DNA from: Sporomusa sphaeroides DSM 2875 | GTDB lineage: Bacteria > Bacillota > Negativicutes > Sporomusales > Sporomusaceae | Direction of reading: 5' to 3' | Assembly: GCF_001941975.2 (NCBI RefSeq) | Contig: NZ_CP146991.1 | Location: 4,581,501 to 4,645,500 of the forward strand | DNA: 64,000 nucleotides | Shown here: positions 25,440 to 34,765 of the stretch, in pieces | Position numbering within the stretch: position 1 is the first letter of the stretch | Layout of the letters: each line of letters opens with the position of its first letter | Translations under genes and position numbers: made by a program | Notes under the pieces: model-generated | The model's database searches: none | Told to the model about the DNA's origin: nothing | The model's input: only the letters and a program-made list of their open reading frames with translations

Positions 25440-25635
25440 TCCCTCCAACATAAATACTTACAACAATATATGTTGGCCAGTCCAAAATAATGATAAAGAA
25501 AACACGGCTTGCACCGAGCCGCTGGCGAAGGTGGAAGCCGATGGAATAAAGAAAACACAGCTGTCCGTGCCCGGTCTTGTGCCCAAAATAAAAATACCGG
25601 ACATATTCCGGTATTTTAGCTTTAGCTTGTGATTT
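25440..25635. other. Gap between the two DUF2508 genes, with a terminator
   Basis: About 195 bp without a gene. A perfect hairpin AAAATACCGG / CCGGTATTTT at 25591-25617 with T-rich minus-strand tail should end part of the recR-yaaL transcript. The rest shows no clear feature. Confidence 0.6.
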
Positions 25636-25890
25636 TTAGTTAAATGGCGAATACTCAAGGCCTTCATGGCGCGCGCGTTTTAAGAGATAATTATATTTTT
25701 TTTCGGAGGCTTGAATAAGATAAGCGGCATAATCCACCAAATCGGTATCAGATACATTGTTATAGTAGTTTTGGGCATTCAGCCATTCTTTTCTCGCTTC
25801 CTCAAGCTGCTGCATCAAGGACGGGTATTTAGCCTCCGGTACGCGCTCTGACAATACACCCTTGGCTAAATTGGTTAACTTTGTTTTCAT
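25636..25890 (-). CDS. yaaL: DUF2508 (YaaL-like) protein
   Basis: 84 residues of the YaaL family, with QQLEEARKEWLNAQNYYNNV then TDLVDYAAYLIQASEKKYNY. Predicted all-helical, cytoplasmic; function unknown. Its place after recR matches Bacillus subtilis order. RBS AGGAGGG before the ATG. A terminator follows, separating it from its paralogue. Confidence 0.85.
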   Translation of the reverse strand: MKTKLTNLAKGVLSERVPEAKYPSLMQQLEEARKEWLNAQNYYNNVSDTDLVDYAAYLIQASEKKYNYLLKRARHEGLEYSPFN

Positions 25891-25955
25891 GCATATCGCC
25901 CTCCTGCTTACAGTATTCCCATAAACAGGCGGGATAAATCATACACCAAATTGCA

Positions 25956-26549
25956 CTACATTTCTCGCCGGTTTTCCAGTGCTTTGGACAAGGTCACCTC
26001 ATCGGCATATTCCAGGTCACCGCCTACCGGCAAGCCGTGGGCGATGCGAGTCACTTTGACCCCCAGCGGTTTCAGCAATTTGGCAATATACATAGCCGTA
26101 GCTTCACCTTCAACATTCGGGTTGGTAGCCATAATAACTTCCTGCACTCCCAGCCTGACCCGGTCCAGCAATTCTTTAATCCTGATGTCGTCAGGGCCAA
26201 TACCCTCCAGCGGGGACAACGAGCCGTGCAATACATGATACAGGCCCTTAAATTCACGGGTACGCTCCATGGCTGTCACGTCTTTGGGATCTTCCACCAC
26301 ACAGACAACGGTTTGATCCCGCCCCTCAGACCGGCAGGTCTGGCAGGGATCGCTATCAGTTAAATCAAAACAGATCGAACAATAGCCAACCCGCTCCTTG
26401 GCATAAATAATGGCCTCAGCCAAAGCCGATGCCTGACTATTATCCATTTTAATCACATAATAGGCAAGGCGAACCGCAGATTTAGGCCCAATGCCAGGCA
26501 GGCGGCGGAAATGCTCCACCAGCCTGGCAATTGGCGCAATATAGGCCAT
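25956..26549 (-). CDS. recR: Recombination mediator RecR
   Basis: Works with RecF and RecO to load RecA on gapped DNA. The 197 residues have the N-terminal helix-hairpin-helix ([17 protein letters not shown]), a zinc finger with C-x2-C and C-x2-C (CSICFDL, PCQTC, residues 57-72), and a Toprim domain ([14 protein letters not shown] to [18 protein letters not shown]). It starts 3 bp after ebfC stops, in the conserved dnaX-ebfC-recR operon. Confidence 0.96.
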   Translation of the reverse strand: MAYIAPIARLVEHFRRLPGIGPKSAVRLAYYVIKMDNSQASALAEAIIYAKERVGYCSICFDLTDSDPCQTCRSEGRDQTVVCVVEDPKDVTAMERTREFKGLYHVLHGSLSPLEGIGPDDIRIKELLDRVRLGVQEVIMATNPNVEGEATAMYIAKLLKPLGVKVTRIAHGLPVGGDLEYADEVTLSKALENRREM

Positions 26550-26552
26550 GGA

Positions 26553-26879
26553 TTAAAACATTCCCGGCGGCAGGTTGAGACCGCCGGTCAGTTTGCCCAT
26601 TTCCTGGGACATCATATCATCCACTTTGTTCATAGCCTCATTGACTGCAGCAGCCACCAGGTCTTCCAGCATTTCCACATCTTCCGGGTCAACCGCCGAC
26701 GGTGCGATCTTTACCGACTGAATTTTCTTTTCGCCGGTAACCACTACTTTTACTGCCCCGCCACCGGTAGATACCTCAATAGTACGGGCTTTAAGCTCCT
26801 CTTGCAGTTTACCCATATCGGCCTGAAGCTTTTGCACCTTTTTCATCATTCCTGCCATGTTTCCCATATTTCCAAACAT
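26553..26879 (-). CDS. ebfC: Nucleoid-associated protein YbaB/EbfC
   Basis: DNA-binding protein of 108 residues with a Met/Gly-rich N-terminus (MFGNMGNMAGMMKKVQKLQA), the YbaB core VVVTGEKKIQSVKIAPSAVD and LVAAAVNEAMNKVDDMMSQE. Forms a dimer that coats DNA. It sits between dnaX and recR as in most bacteria. Confidence 0.95.
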   Translation of the reverse strand: MFGNMGNMAGMMKKVQKLQADMGKLQEELKARTIEVSTGGGAVKVVVTGEKKIQSVKIAPSAVDPEDVEMLEDLVAAAVNEAMNKVDDMMSQEMGKLTGGLNLPPGMF

Positions 26880-26904
26880 GTTATCAGCCTCCTAACACTA
26901 ATTT

Positions 26905-28638
26905 TTATTCCTCTATCTTAATTACTTTGCCACCAAACATCATCTGGGCCTGCTTAACCGCAGGATGCTCCATCCCTGGATCAGGGGGAGCGGCTGCCAC
27001 CGCCGGCTTCGGCGCAGCCGGTTTGGCCGGCGGCGTATCTGTCCCCAGTGAGCACATTAATTTTACCTGATGTCCGGTAATGTGAGCCAGGATTTTTTCC
27101 ACAATAGTCCGGTAATCGTCCTTCTCGGTGCGTTCCTTGGGAAAGGTTGCCGTAAAGTGCACTGTGGCCTGAGTAGCGGTAAGCCCTGTCAAGCGTCCTT
27201 GCATCACACAAGCATGTACCGACCGCTTGCCGCTGGTCATGAGTTCTTTGAGCACAGCCGACCATATCTCATTCAGATCGCCGCCAACGCTGCCGCCTGA
27301 CGGTTCCGGCGGAGCCGAAACAGACGGATTGGCTGGCGGTGGTGCCGGAGGACTGAGCGGCGTTTGCGGTTCTGGCTGCGGCCGCGGCGGCATGGGTGTT
27401 ACAGGTGACTGCACCCGCGGCACTGACGGCGGCGGTTCCGCTGCGGGAGCCTCCGTTTTAGCCATACTGACGGCAGCCCCTGCCGGATTGCCGGCAAGTC
27501 TGGCTTCAAGCGCAGCAACCCGCTCTAAGAGTGCGGCCATATCGCTCTTTGCCGCCCTGCGGCACAACGTAATCAGCGCCATTTCCACCACAATACGCGG
27601 CTCAGCCGCCCATTTTGCTTCATTAGCGGCATGATGCAGCACTTCCAGCACGGCTACCAGTTCCTGATGGCTGAACTTGGCACTCTGGGCGGCAAGCACA
27701 GCTTTATCATCACTGTATACTTCAATAGTATCTATAGCAGGAGCAGCTTTATACAGCATCAGACTCCGGGCATGCAGCGCCAGCTCCACAAGCAGTTGGC
27801 GAATATCTTTCCCTAGATTAATAAGTTCGTCAAGTTTCACCAGTACGCTGTGCGCATCCCGTTCAGCCACAGCGTCGGTTAACTGCCACACCCACTCATG
27901 ACCAATCAAGCCTAATAGCTGGCGCACATGGGCGGCTGTTATCACGCTGCCGTCATCCAAAGCAGCGCATTGGTCCAAAATACTGAGCGCATCCCGCATA
28001 CCGCCCTCGGCTTGAATGGCAATAAGCCTGAGTGCATCCGGAGCAGCCTTGAGGCCGCTCTGTTCTGCCACCATACTCAGCCGCTCCTCAATTTCCCTGG
28101 CGTTAATCCGCCGGAAGTCATAACGCTGGCAGCGCGAATGGATGGTGGCCGGAATCTTATGCGGTTCGGTGGTTGCCAGCACAAATACCACATGGGCCGG
28201 CGGTTCCTCCAGGGTTTTTAAGAGGGCGTTAAAAGCCTCTGTTGTCAGCATATGCACTTCGTCGATAATATACACCTTATAACGCCCGTCTACCGGCGCA
28301 AACTTAACGGTTTCCCTCAAATCGCGAATCTCGTCAATGCCCCGGTTGGAAGCTGCGTCCACTTCAAATACGTCCATGGAAGTACCGGCAGTAATTTTAT
28401 CACAGTTGGAACAGTGGTTGCAGGGATTGACGCTGGGACCATGTTCACAATTGAGTGATTTTGCCAGAATTTTGGCCGTACTGGTTTTTCCTGTACCACG
28501 CGGACCGGAAAACAGATAGGCATGAGCAATCTTGCCGGTGGCAATGGCATTCTTCAAGGTAGTACTAATATGCTCCTGACCGACTAAGGAATCAAAATCC
28601 TGCGGCCGCCATTTGCGGTATAAAGCCACATAAGCCAC
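26905..28638 (-). CDS. dnaX: DNA polymerase III subunits gamma and tau
   Basis: Clamp-loader ATPase. Walker A GPRGTGKTSTAK is near residue 46. Zinc-binding cysteines lie in C-x8-C-x2-C-x2-C (SLNCEHGPSVNPCNHCSNCD), followed by IIDEVHML and SRCQRYDFRRI. A proline-rich linker (about residues 385-450) leads to the C-terminal tau domain. The protein has about 577 residues. I choose the GTG at 28638, because GGAGG is 7 nt from it but only 1 nt from the ATG at 28644; the resulting MAYVALYRKWRPQ matches usual DnaX starts. Confidence 0.95.
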   Translation of the reverse strand: MAYVALYRKWRPQDFDSLVGQEHISTTLKNAIATGKIAHAYLFSGPRGTGKTSTAKILAKSLNCEHGPSVNPCNHCSNCDKITAGTSMDVFEVDAASNRGIDEIRDLRETVKFAPVDGRYKVYIIDEVHMLTTEAFNALLKTLEEPPAHVVFVLATTEPHKIPATIHSRCQRYDFRRINAREIEERLSMVAEQSGLKAAPDALRLIAIQAEGGMRDALSILDQCAALDDGSVITAAHVRQLLGLIGHEWVWQLTDAVAERDAHSVLVKLDELINLGKDIRQLLVELALHARSLMLYKAAPAIDTIEVYSDDKAVLAAQSAKFSHQELVAVLEVLHHAANEAKWAAEPRIVVEMALITLCRRAAKSDMAALLERVAALEARLAGNPAGAAVSMAKTEAPAAEPPPSVPRVQSPVTPMPPRPQPEPQTPLSPPAPPPANPSVSAPPEPSGGSVGGDLNEIWSAVLKELMTSGKRSVHACVMQGRLTGLTATQATVHFTATFPKERTEKDDYRTIVEKILAHITGHQVKLMCSLGTDTPPAKPAAPKPAVAAAPPDPGMEHPAVKQAQMMFGGKVIKIEE

Positions 28639-28808
28639 GCCCATACCTCCTTTACCCCGCTAAGACATTAGATAATGCAAGTTTCATTTATATTCAACAT
28701 TACTAAAATATTTCCCTTTTTCAAGAAAATAATTTATCCGCCACCGTATGTATATCCTACGTTAAAGAATCTGGCAGGCGCAGGCGGGTGTGCAGTTTGC
28801 CATATAAC

Positions 28809-28834
28809 AAAAAAGCAGCCCTCATTGGCTACTT
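28809..28834 (-). terminator. Terminator after SRP RNA
   Basis: Minus strand AGTAGCC-AATGA-GGGCTGCT with G-U pairs, followed by TTTTTTG. About 35 bp after the SRP RNA 3' end. Confidence 0.7.
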
Positions 28835-28870
28835 TCAATAGATATATTATATTGCTTCCGCGTACCATAC

Positions 28871-29014
28871 GGCCTTGTTTCCCACGACGGACCACAGCAG
28901 ATACCAGGCACCCTTACGGCACATAAGAAGTATCACTTAGCGCTGCTTCCTTCCGGACCTGACGCGATTCATGAGTTCCTATTGCGTAAGACCCGGCACT
29001 GCTACAGTCCGGCC
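28871..29014 (-). ncRNA. ffs: Signal recognition particle RNA (4.5S-type)
   Basis: The minus strand contains the conserved apical motif GTCAGGTCCGGAAGGAAGCAG, here cited by its core GGTCCGGAAGGAAGCAG, followed by CGCTAAGTG, and the opposite strand of the helix GTGCCTGGTATCTGCTGTGG. Ends pair roughly as GGCC...GGCC, giving about 144 nt. The RNA pairs with Ffh to target membrane proteins. Exact ends are approximate. It lies between dnaX and tRNA-Ser, as in many Firmicutes. Confidence 0.88.
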
Positions 29015-29051
29015 TAGAAAACAAAAAGCCGTATACCGGCCTTGAATTTTA

Positions 29052-29141
29052 TGGCGGAGAGAGAGGGATTCGAACCCTCGGTACAGTTTCCCGTACACAC
29101 GCTTTCCAGGCGTGCTCCTTCAACCGCTCGGACATCTCTCC
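29052..29141 (-). tRNA. tRNA-Ser (anticodon GGA)
   Basis: 90 nt including an encoded CCA. Acceptor arms GGAGAGA and TCTCTCC, anticodon loop CTGGAAA with GGA, a long variable arm (GTACGGGAAACTGTAC) and T-loop GGTTCGAATCC. Class II tRNA structure is complete. Confidence 0.95.
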
Positions 29142-29415
29142 AAGTGCTCTCAACAGAAACTTATTATATCTTATTTTTTAAATCAATGCAAGCGGTAAAT
29201 ATTGCAAGCCCGGCAATATCACCAGACAAACCGGCAGCCAATTGATACTGCTTAATTATACCGAGTACCAAAAGGCTTGTCAAGTTTTTGAGTAAAGAAA
29301 AACCGCTGCTGCGGCCTTACAGCCGGCAATAGTACTGAGGCGCCGGCAGCGCAGTGTTATCTGACAGATACCGGTGCCGGACCTCCCGGGTGTGATCCCG
29401 GAAGGTCCGTCCCGG
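29142..29415. other. Intergenic region with a hairpin near kimA
   Basis: No gene seen. A hairpin GGACCTCCCGGG / CCCGGAAGGTCC at 29379-29408 lies just after the kimA stop and may slow transcription, but lacks a T-tract. Confidence 0.4.
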
Positions 29416-31263
29416 TTATTTTGTCAAATGATACGGCACTGTGGTTACAATGACATTTTCTTTCCAAATAAGAGTATTGCGCAAAAACCAGCCGGTCTGG
29501 TTGTGCAATAACCGGTGCCATGCTTTCCTGGTTTCAAACTCCGGAATAATGACGGTGATATAATCATTCGGCCCCTTCTCCCGGCATCTTTTTTCAATAA
29601 AATGCAAGAGCGGGCGCATTAACAGCCGGTACGGCGAACGAATAACCACCAATTCCACACCAGGGTCCCACAGCTTCCATTTTTCTATAACCTTTTTGGT
29701 CAGTTCATCATTGTCAGATACATGAACGGCCAGGATATCATCACCGATCATTTTGGCATATTTGATGGTCTCATACACAACACGGGTGGGACTGGATACA
29801 GGCACAATAACGGTGTGTTTGCCTTTGGGAAAGGTGGCCGCACCTCTTTCATAACATGCTTCCGGCAGGTGCAATTGCTCCGACATGGTATTATAATGTC
29901 CCCGGATGGCTTTAAATATATAAATCATGATGGGAATGAAAACAAGCACAACCCAGGCTCCATAAAGGAATTTCGTTACCGTAATAATCAGAACCACCAA
30001 ACCGGTGACGGCAGCGCCAAGACCGTTGAGGAAGGCCCGGACCTGCCAGCCCTTACCCCGCTGCCGGTACCAGTGCACCACCATACTGGCCTGCGCAATG
30101 GTAAAGGAAATAAAAACACCAATAGCATACAAGGAAATCAGGTGCTCGGTATCTCCCTGAAAAGCGATAATCAATAACGCAGCGGCAAGGGTGAGCAGGA
30201 TAATCCCGTTAGAAAAGGTTAACCGTTCACCGCGGGTTGACAGATAACGCGGCAGATAGCCATCTCTGGCGACAATAGCCAACAGCATCGGCAACCCGTT
30301 GTAGGCGGTATTGGCGGCCAGATATAATACCAGCATGGTCGTGAATTGAATATAGTAATACGCTGCCGAACGGCCGAAAATTTGCTCAGCCAGTTGCGAC
30401 ATGGCGGTTACTTCGGCAACAGGCAGGATATGATAGTGCATAACAAGATAGGTGATACCCAGGAACATAAAGCTCAGGATACCGGCCATCCAATAGGTGG
30501 TAACCGTTGCGTTGCGGGCCTCAGGCTGTTTGAACATCGGCACACTGTCAGCAATAGCCTCAACCCCGGTCATAGAGCTGCAGCCATTGGCGAAAGCCCG
30601 TAAGATGACAAACAGCATGGCCCAGTCCAGTTGCTGACGGGCCAAAGACTCCGGCGGCAACAGATAGGGTGCGCCGGTGAAGGCTTTCCAGACACCTGTT
30701 GCAATTAAAGCAATTACGCCGAATAAAAAGGCGTAGGTGGGTATAACAAAGGCATTGGACGATTCCCGGACACCGCGCAGATTCACCAGCATCAGCAAAC
30801 CAAAGAGCACCATTACATCCAGGGTCACTTCGTGCCCGGCCAGGTCAGGCAGAGCGGAAACAATGGCCGCCGTACCGGCTGAGACACTTACAGCGGCTGT
30901 CAGCACATAATCGGCAAATACCGAACCGGCAGCCACCAACGCCGGCATTTCTCCCAGGTTTTTTTTGGCCACAGAGTAGGCCCCGCCCCCGCCGGGATTA
31001 GCCTTCGCGACCTGCACATAGGACAAAACCACGATGCCCAGCAGTAACAGAATGGAGAGCGCCACCGGCGCCATAAAGCCATAGGCAATAATACCCGGAA
31101 CAGCCACCAGGGTAAGCATAATTTGTTCCGGCCCGTAAGCCACCGACGATAACGCATCAGAGGAAAAGATGGATAAGGCTTTCCACTTGGGAAGTTTTTC
31201 ATGAGCCAATTCCCGGTTGTGAAGGGGCTTGCCGATAAGTAATCGGCGAAATTCGCGCATCAT
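29416..31263 (-). CDS. kimA: KimA-type potassium uptake transporter (APC superfamily)
   Basis: 615 residues: about 12 membrane segments (residues 25-460) and a soluble C-terminal domain with KGKHTVIVPVSSPTRVVYET and ILAVHVSDN. The N-terminus LPKWKALSIFSSDALSSVAYG and PGGGGAYSVAKKNLGE are typical of the KimA/YdaO proton-potassium symporters of the inner membrane. The upstream c-di-AMP riboswitch, which in Bacillus controls kimA, supports the assignment: high c-di-AMP should switch uptake off. RBS GGAGG 7 nt before the ATG. Confidence 0.9.
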   Translation of the reverse strand: MMREFRRLLIGKPLHNRELAHEKLPKWKALSIFSSDALSSVAYGPEQIMLTLVAVPGIIAYGFMAPVALSILLLLGIVVLSYVQVAKANPGGGGAYSVAKKNLGEMPALVAAGSVFADYVLTAAVSVSAGTAAIVSALPDLAGHEVTLDVMVLFGLLMLVNLRGVRESSNAFVIPTYAFLFGVIALIATGVWKAFTGAPYLLPPESLARQQLDWAMLFVILRAFANGCSSMTGVEAIADSVPMFKQPEARNATVTTYWMAGILSFMFLGITYLVMHYHILPVAEVTAMSQLAEQIFGRSAAYYYIQFTTMLVLYLAANTAYNGLPMLLAIVARDGYLPRYLSTRGERLTFSNGIILLTLAAALLIIAFQGDTEHLISLYAIGVFISFTIAQASMVVHWYRQRGKGWQVRAFLNGLGAAVTGLVVLIITVTKFLYGAWVVLVFIPIMIYIFKAIRGHYNTMSEQLHLPEACYERGAATFPKGKHTVIVPVSSPTRVVYETIKYAKMIGDDILAVHVSDNDELTKKVIEKWKLWDPGVELVVIRSPYRLLMRPLLHFIEKRCREKGPNDYITVIIPEFETRKAWHRLLHNQTGWFLRNTLIWKENVIVTTVPYHLTK

Positions 31264-31311
31264 ACCAGCGCCTCCAGTTTCATTATTCGATTTTTGGGCA
31301 TAAGAAAAAGA

Positions 31312-31449
31312 CCTGACGGCCTTTCGACCCCTTGCTTTGGCCTGCGAAGTTAGCTGACGGGTAGGATGACAAGAGAAAACATCCCTTTTGTCACAAGGAC
31401 AAAATTAACCCCAAAAGTGGTTCCTCCGCTTCCATTACGGAACTCGGCC
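31312..31449 (-). promoter_or_regulatory. c-di-AMP riboswitch (ydaO-yuaA type)
   Basis: Minus-strand landmarks in order: CCGAGTTCCGTAATGGAAGC, GGAGGAACCAC, TTGGGGTTAAT, and the hallmark CCCGTCAGCTAACTTCGCAG near 31345-31365. The order and spacing match the ydaO class. It ends about 50 bp before kimA, with GGTCGAAAGGCC and a TCTTTTTC tail that could form an expression platform. Confidence 0.88.
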
Positions 31450-31635
31450 TTATATTGTGTATGCATTGTTATCTTACTGCTTTTCTAATCAAACATAAAG
31501 TCCTGCTACACTTGGCTTATGCCTGCTTATCGCTGCCTATAGGCACAGAACACAATAGGCTTGACGGCTCGCAACAGCACGCTATTTTCCGCCCTCGCAC
31601 TCGGTCTTTCATTACGGTTGATATACGAAAAATAT

Positions 31636-31664
31636 CCCTGCCGTTCCGGTAAAGAACGGCAGGG
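31636..31664 (-). terminator. Terminator of the RND operon
   Basis: CCCTGCCGTTC and GAACGGCAGGG arms just past the acrB-type stop; minus strand continues ATATTTTTCG. Confidence 0.75.
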
Positions 31665-31676
31665 ATTTCTCCATAC

Positions 31677-34600
31677 TTATGCTTTCCTGAATACTTTCTT
31701 CAAACTAAACTTTCCTTGTTGAATATCGTCAAATACCGTGTACACTACCGGCACTACCACCAGGGTGAGAATGGTCGAAGTCACCAGACCGCCGATAATG
31801 GCATGAGCCATCGGTGCCCGGGCTTCAGCGCCCGGCCCGATTCCTAACGCCAGCGGCAGCATACCGAAAATCATTGCCGCGGTTGTCATGATAATCGGGC
31901 GCATCCGCTGGATGGCTGCTTCGACTAAGGCCTGGTTGCGTTCCACGCCTTGTTCACGACGCTGTTTGGCGAAATCCACCAGCAGGATGGCGTTCTTGGT
32001 AACCAAGCCCATCAGCATAATAATACCGATGAGGGACATCATACTGAGTTCACTGCCCATAACCAGCAGGCCGATGATGGCACCGATTATGGCTAACGGC
32101 AAGGCCAGCATAATGGAAAAAGGATCAAGGTAGCTTTCAAACTGGGCTGCCAGGACAAAGAAGATAAACAACACTGCCATGCCCAGCGCCAGGACCATGC
32201 TGCTAAAAACGTCATTCATGGATTCCGTCTGACCGGTAGCCACAAATTGATAGCCTTCCGGCATATCAATTTCAGCCGCTTTTTTCTCAAACGCAGAGTT
32301 AAATTCGCCCAAAGTGATTCCGCTTAAGTTAGCCGAAATGGTAATTTGCTGCTGATTGTCATAACGTTTGATTTGGGCCGGACTGGTGGCATAGACAGTG
32401 TCAGTCACCTGTGACACCGGCACCATGACGGCCTGGCCGGCCTCATCGCGCGCCGTTCCTGACAGGTATACCTTGTTGACATTGCCCAAACTGCGCCGCT
32501 CTTCCGGATCTAAAATGACCCTGACATCATGTGAGTCGTCACCGTCCTTGTACTGGGTAACAACCTTACCGTTAAACATGGTCTGCAAGGTATCGGCAAT
32601 GCTGGCTGACGAAATACCCAAGTCAGCCGCCCGGTCACGATTCACGATGAATTGGGCGTCAGGGTTGCCGGGTTCATAGCTTGACGATACTTCGACGGCT
32701 CCCGGAATGCCGGCAACCGCTTGCTGTACCTGCTCGGCAATCATCGCCAGGGTATCCAGCGACTGCCCCTGAATAACCAGCGACACCGGTTTGCCGCCTG
32801 ACAGGCCTGACTGTTTCATGACACTGATATCGGCACCGGGAATATCCTTGAGCTGTTGACGCAGGCCGGCAATAATTTCGTTATCGCTGATACTGCGTTC
32901 ACTTTTCGGCACAAGCTGGCTAAAAATACTAATCTCTCTGGTATTAGCCACACTATAGGTCATTTCAACTTCAGGAATGGCGCCGATAATTTGCGACATG
33001 GCATCAGCCATATCACCTACGGCAGCCACACTCATTCCCGGATCGACAGTAGCCGTTACGGTAAATTCCCCGTTATCGGCATCCGGCACAAAGGTTGTAC
33101 CCAGCAGCGGTGTGAGCAGCAGGCTGCCGACAAATAGAACTGCCGCTGCCAGCAGCACTTTGCCGCGGTGACCCAGAGCCTGACGCAAAAACTCACCATA
33201 TTTGGCGGTTAATTCGTCAAATTTCCCATTCCAGGTCAGCCAGGCCTGGCTTAATTTACCGGTACCCTTAATGGACGCGTGATTCAAATATTTAGACGAC
33301 AGCATGGGTGTTAAGGTAAAGGCCACAAATAAGGAAACCAACACACTGGCTGCCACGGTAATACCGAACTCTTTAAAGAACTGACCGACAATACCGCTCA
33401 TCATGCCCACCGGCAGGAATACCGCCACCAGGGTAAAGGTAGTGGCCATAACCGCCAGCCCGATTTCGGCTGTTCCCTCCAGCGCAGCCGTCATTTTGTC
33501 TTTACCCATTTCGAGATGGCGCACAATATTTTCAATAACGACGATGGCATCGTCAATCAACAAGCCAACCGCCAACGACAGCGCCAACAGTGACATGGTG
33601 TTAAGGGAAAAGCCCAGCGCCTTCATAACCACGAAGGAAGCGATAACGGAAACAGGAATGGTTATGCCGGAAATGATGGTGCTCCGCCAGTTTCCCAGGA
33701 ACAAAAACACAATGGCGACAGCCAGAACACCGCCGACCACAAGGTTAAACTGCACATCCTCCACCGATTCCTCGATGGTCTTGGAGTTATCGCGAACCAC
33801 CACCAAATCAACTCCGGACGGCAGCTCTTTTTTGATCGTCTCCAATTCTTTCTTGACAACAGCTACTGTTTTTACGGTATTGCTGCCTGATTGCTTCATA
33901 ATGTCAATACCAAGAGCCGGTGTACCGTTTACCTTGGTAAGGGTCTCAACCTCTGCGGTTGTATCTTTGACGTCAGCGATGTTTTTCAAATATAGCTGAA
34001 CACCGCCGCGTGAGGCCACCGGAACAGTAAGAAACTGACTGGTTTCGTTGATTTTCCCTACCGCTCTAAGGTCGGTCTTGCGTTGACCATCGGTTATCTT
34101 ACCGCCGGGAGAATCAATATTTTCATTTCTTAGACTGTTTAGTACCTCTGGAATCGTAAGGCCGTAAGCCGACATTTGGTTATTATCCAGGTGAATCTGA
34201 ATTTCCCGCTCCAGGGCACCTTTCAGTTCAACAGCGGCAACCCCGTTGACTGCCTGTAAACGCTTTTCCAGGAGGTCTTCGGCCAATATCGTCAACTCCC
34301 GCTGACTCAAATTGCCTGTTAAGGCAATGGACATAATGGGCGTATCGTCAGGGTCAAAGCGCAAAACCGTAGGCGTTTTGGCTTCATCCGGCAGCTTGGC
34401 CTGCAGGGTTCCCAATTTATCGCGTACGCTTTGAGCGGCAGAGTCGGCATTGGTGTCCATGGTAAATTGAATAATGGTGGTTGACACACCTTCACTTACC
34501 GTGGACATAATATGATCAACACCGGCTACCACGCCGACAGCATCTTCTACCTCTTTCGTAATTTTGGACTCCACTTGCTCCGGGGCTGCCCCAGGGTATA

Positions 34601-34748
34601 GAACCTGAACAGCAACAACCGGTATTTCAACACTAGGATATTGATCAACATCCAGGGACATGTAGCTAACCATGCCGATGACTACCAGCGCCAAAATAAT
34701 TACGGTTGCAAATACCGGGCGCTTGATGCTAATCTCCGTAAGTTTCAT
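31677..34748 (-). CDS. RND-family multidrug efflux permease (AcrB/HAE1 type)
   Basis: Inner-membrane proton-driven pump of 1023 residues that expels drugs through a periplasmic adaptor and outer-membrane channel. It starts MKLTEISIKRPVFATVIILA. The proton-relay aspartates are in GLLIDDAIVVIENIVRHLEMG (near residue 400), and later segments read RRQEQGVERNQALVEAAIQR and MRPIIMTTAAMIFGMLPLAL. The two large periplasmic loops (about 35-330 and 560-860) are in place. The gene follows its adaptor by 17 bp. No TolC-type gene is in this window, so the channel must be elsewhere. Confidence 0.95.
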   Translation of the reverse strand: MKLTEISIKRPVFATVIILALVVIGMVSYMSLDVDQYPSVEIPVVAVQVLYPGAAPEQVESKITKEVEDAVGVVAGVDHIMSTVSEGVSTTIIQFTMDTNADSAAQSVRDKLGTLQAKLPDEAKTPTVLRFDPDDTPIMSIALTGNLSQRELTILAEDLLEKRLQAVNGVAAVELKGALEREIQIHLDNNQMSAYGLTIPEVLNSLRNENIDSPGGKITDGQRKTDLRAVGKINETSQFLTVPVASRGGVQLYLKNIADVKDTTAEVETLTKVNGTPALGIDIMKQSGSNTVKTVAVVKKELETIKKELPSGVDLVVVRDNSKTIEESVEDVQFNLVVGGVLAVAIVFLFLGNWRSTIISGITIPVSVIASFVVMKALGFSLNTMSLLALSLAVGLLIDDAIVVIENIVRHLEMGKDKMTAALEGTAEIGLAVMATTFTLVAVFLPVGMMSGIVGQFFKEFGITVAASVLVSLFVAFTLTPMLSSKYLNHASIKGTGKLSQAWLTWNGKFDELTAKYGEFLRQALGHRGKVLLAAAVLFVGSLLLTPLLGTTFVPDADNGEFTVTATVDPGMSVAAVGDMADAMSQIIGAIPEVEMTYSVANTREISIFSQLVPKSERSISDNEIIAGLRQQLKDIPGADISVMKQSGLSGGKPVSLVIQGQSLDTLAMIAEQVQQAVAGIPGAVEVSSSYEPGNPDAQFIVNRDRAADLGISSASIADTLQTMFNGKVVTQYKDGDDSHDVRVILDPEERRSLGNVNKVYLSGTARDEAGQAVMVPVSQVTDTVYATSPAQIKRYDNQQQITISANLSGITLGEFNSAFEKKAAEIDMPEGYQFVATGQTESMNDVFSSMVLALGMAVLFIFFVLAAQFESYLDPFSIMLALPLAIIGAIIGLLVMGSELSMMSLIGIIMLMGLVTKNAILLVDFAKQRREQGVERNQALVEAAIQRMRPIIMTTAAMIFGMLPLALGIGPGAEARAPMAHAIIGGLVTSTILTLVVVPVVYTVFDDIQQGKFSLKKVFRKA

Positions 34749-34765
34749 AGATTTTCTCTCCTACT

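Noticed and set aside
31455-31652. Plus-strand frame upstream of kimA
   Set aside because: No RBS; it overlaps the probable promoter region of kimA.
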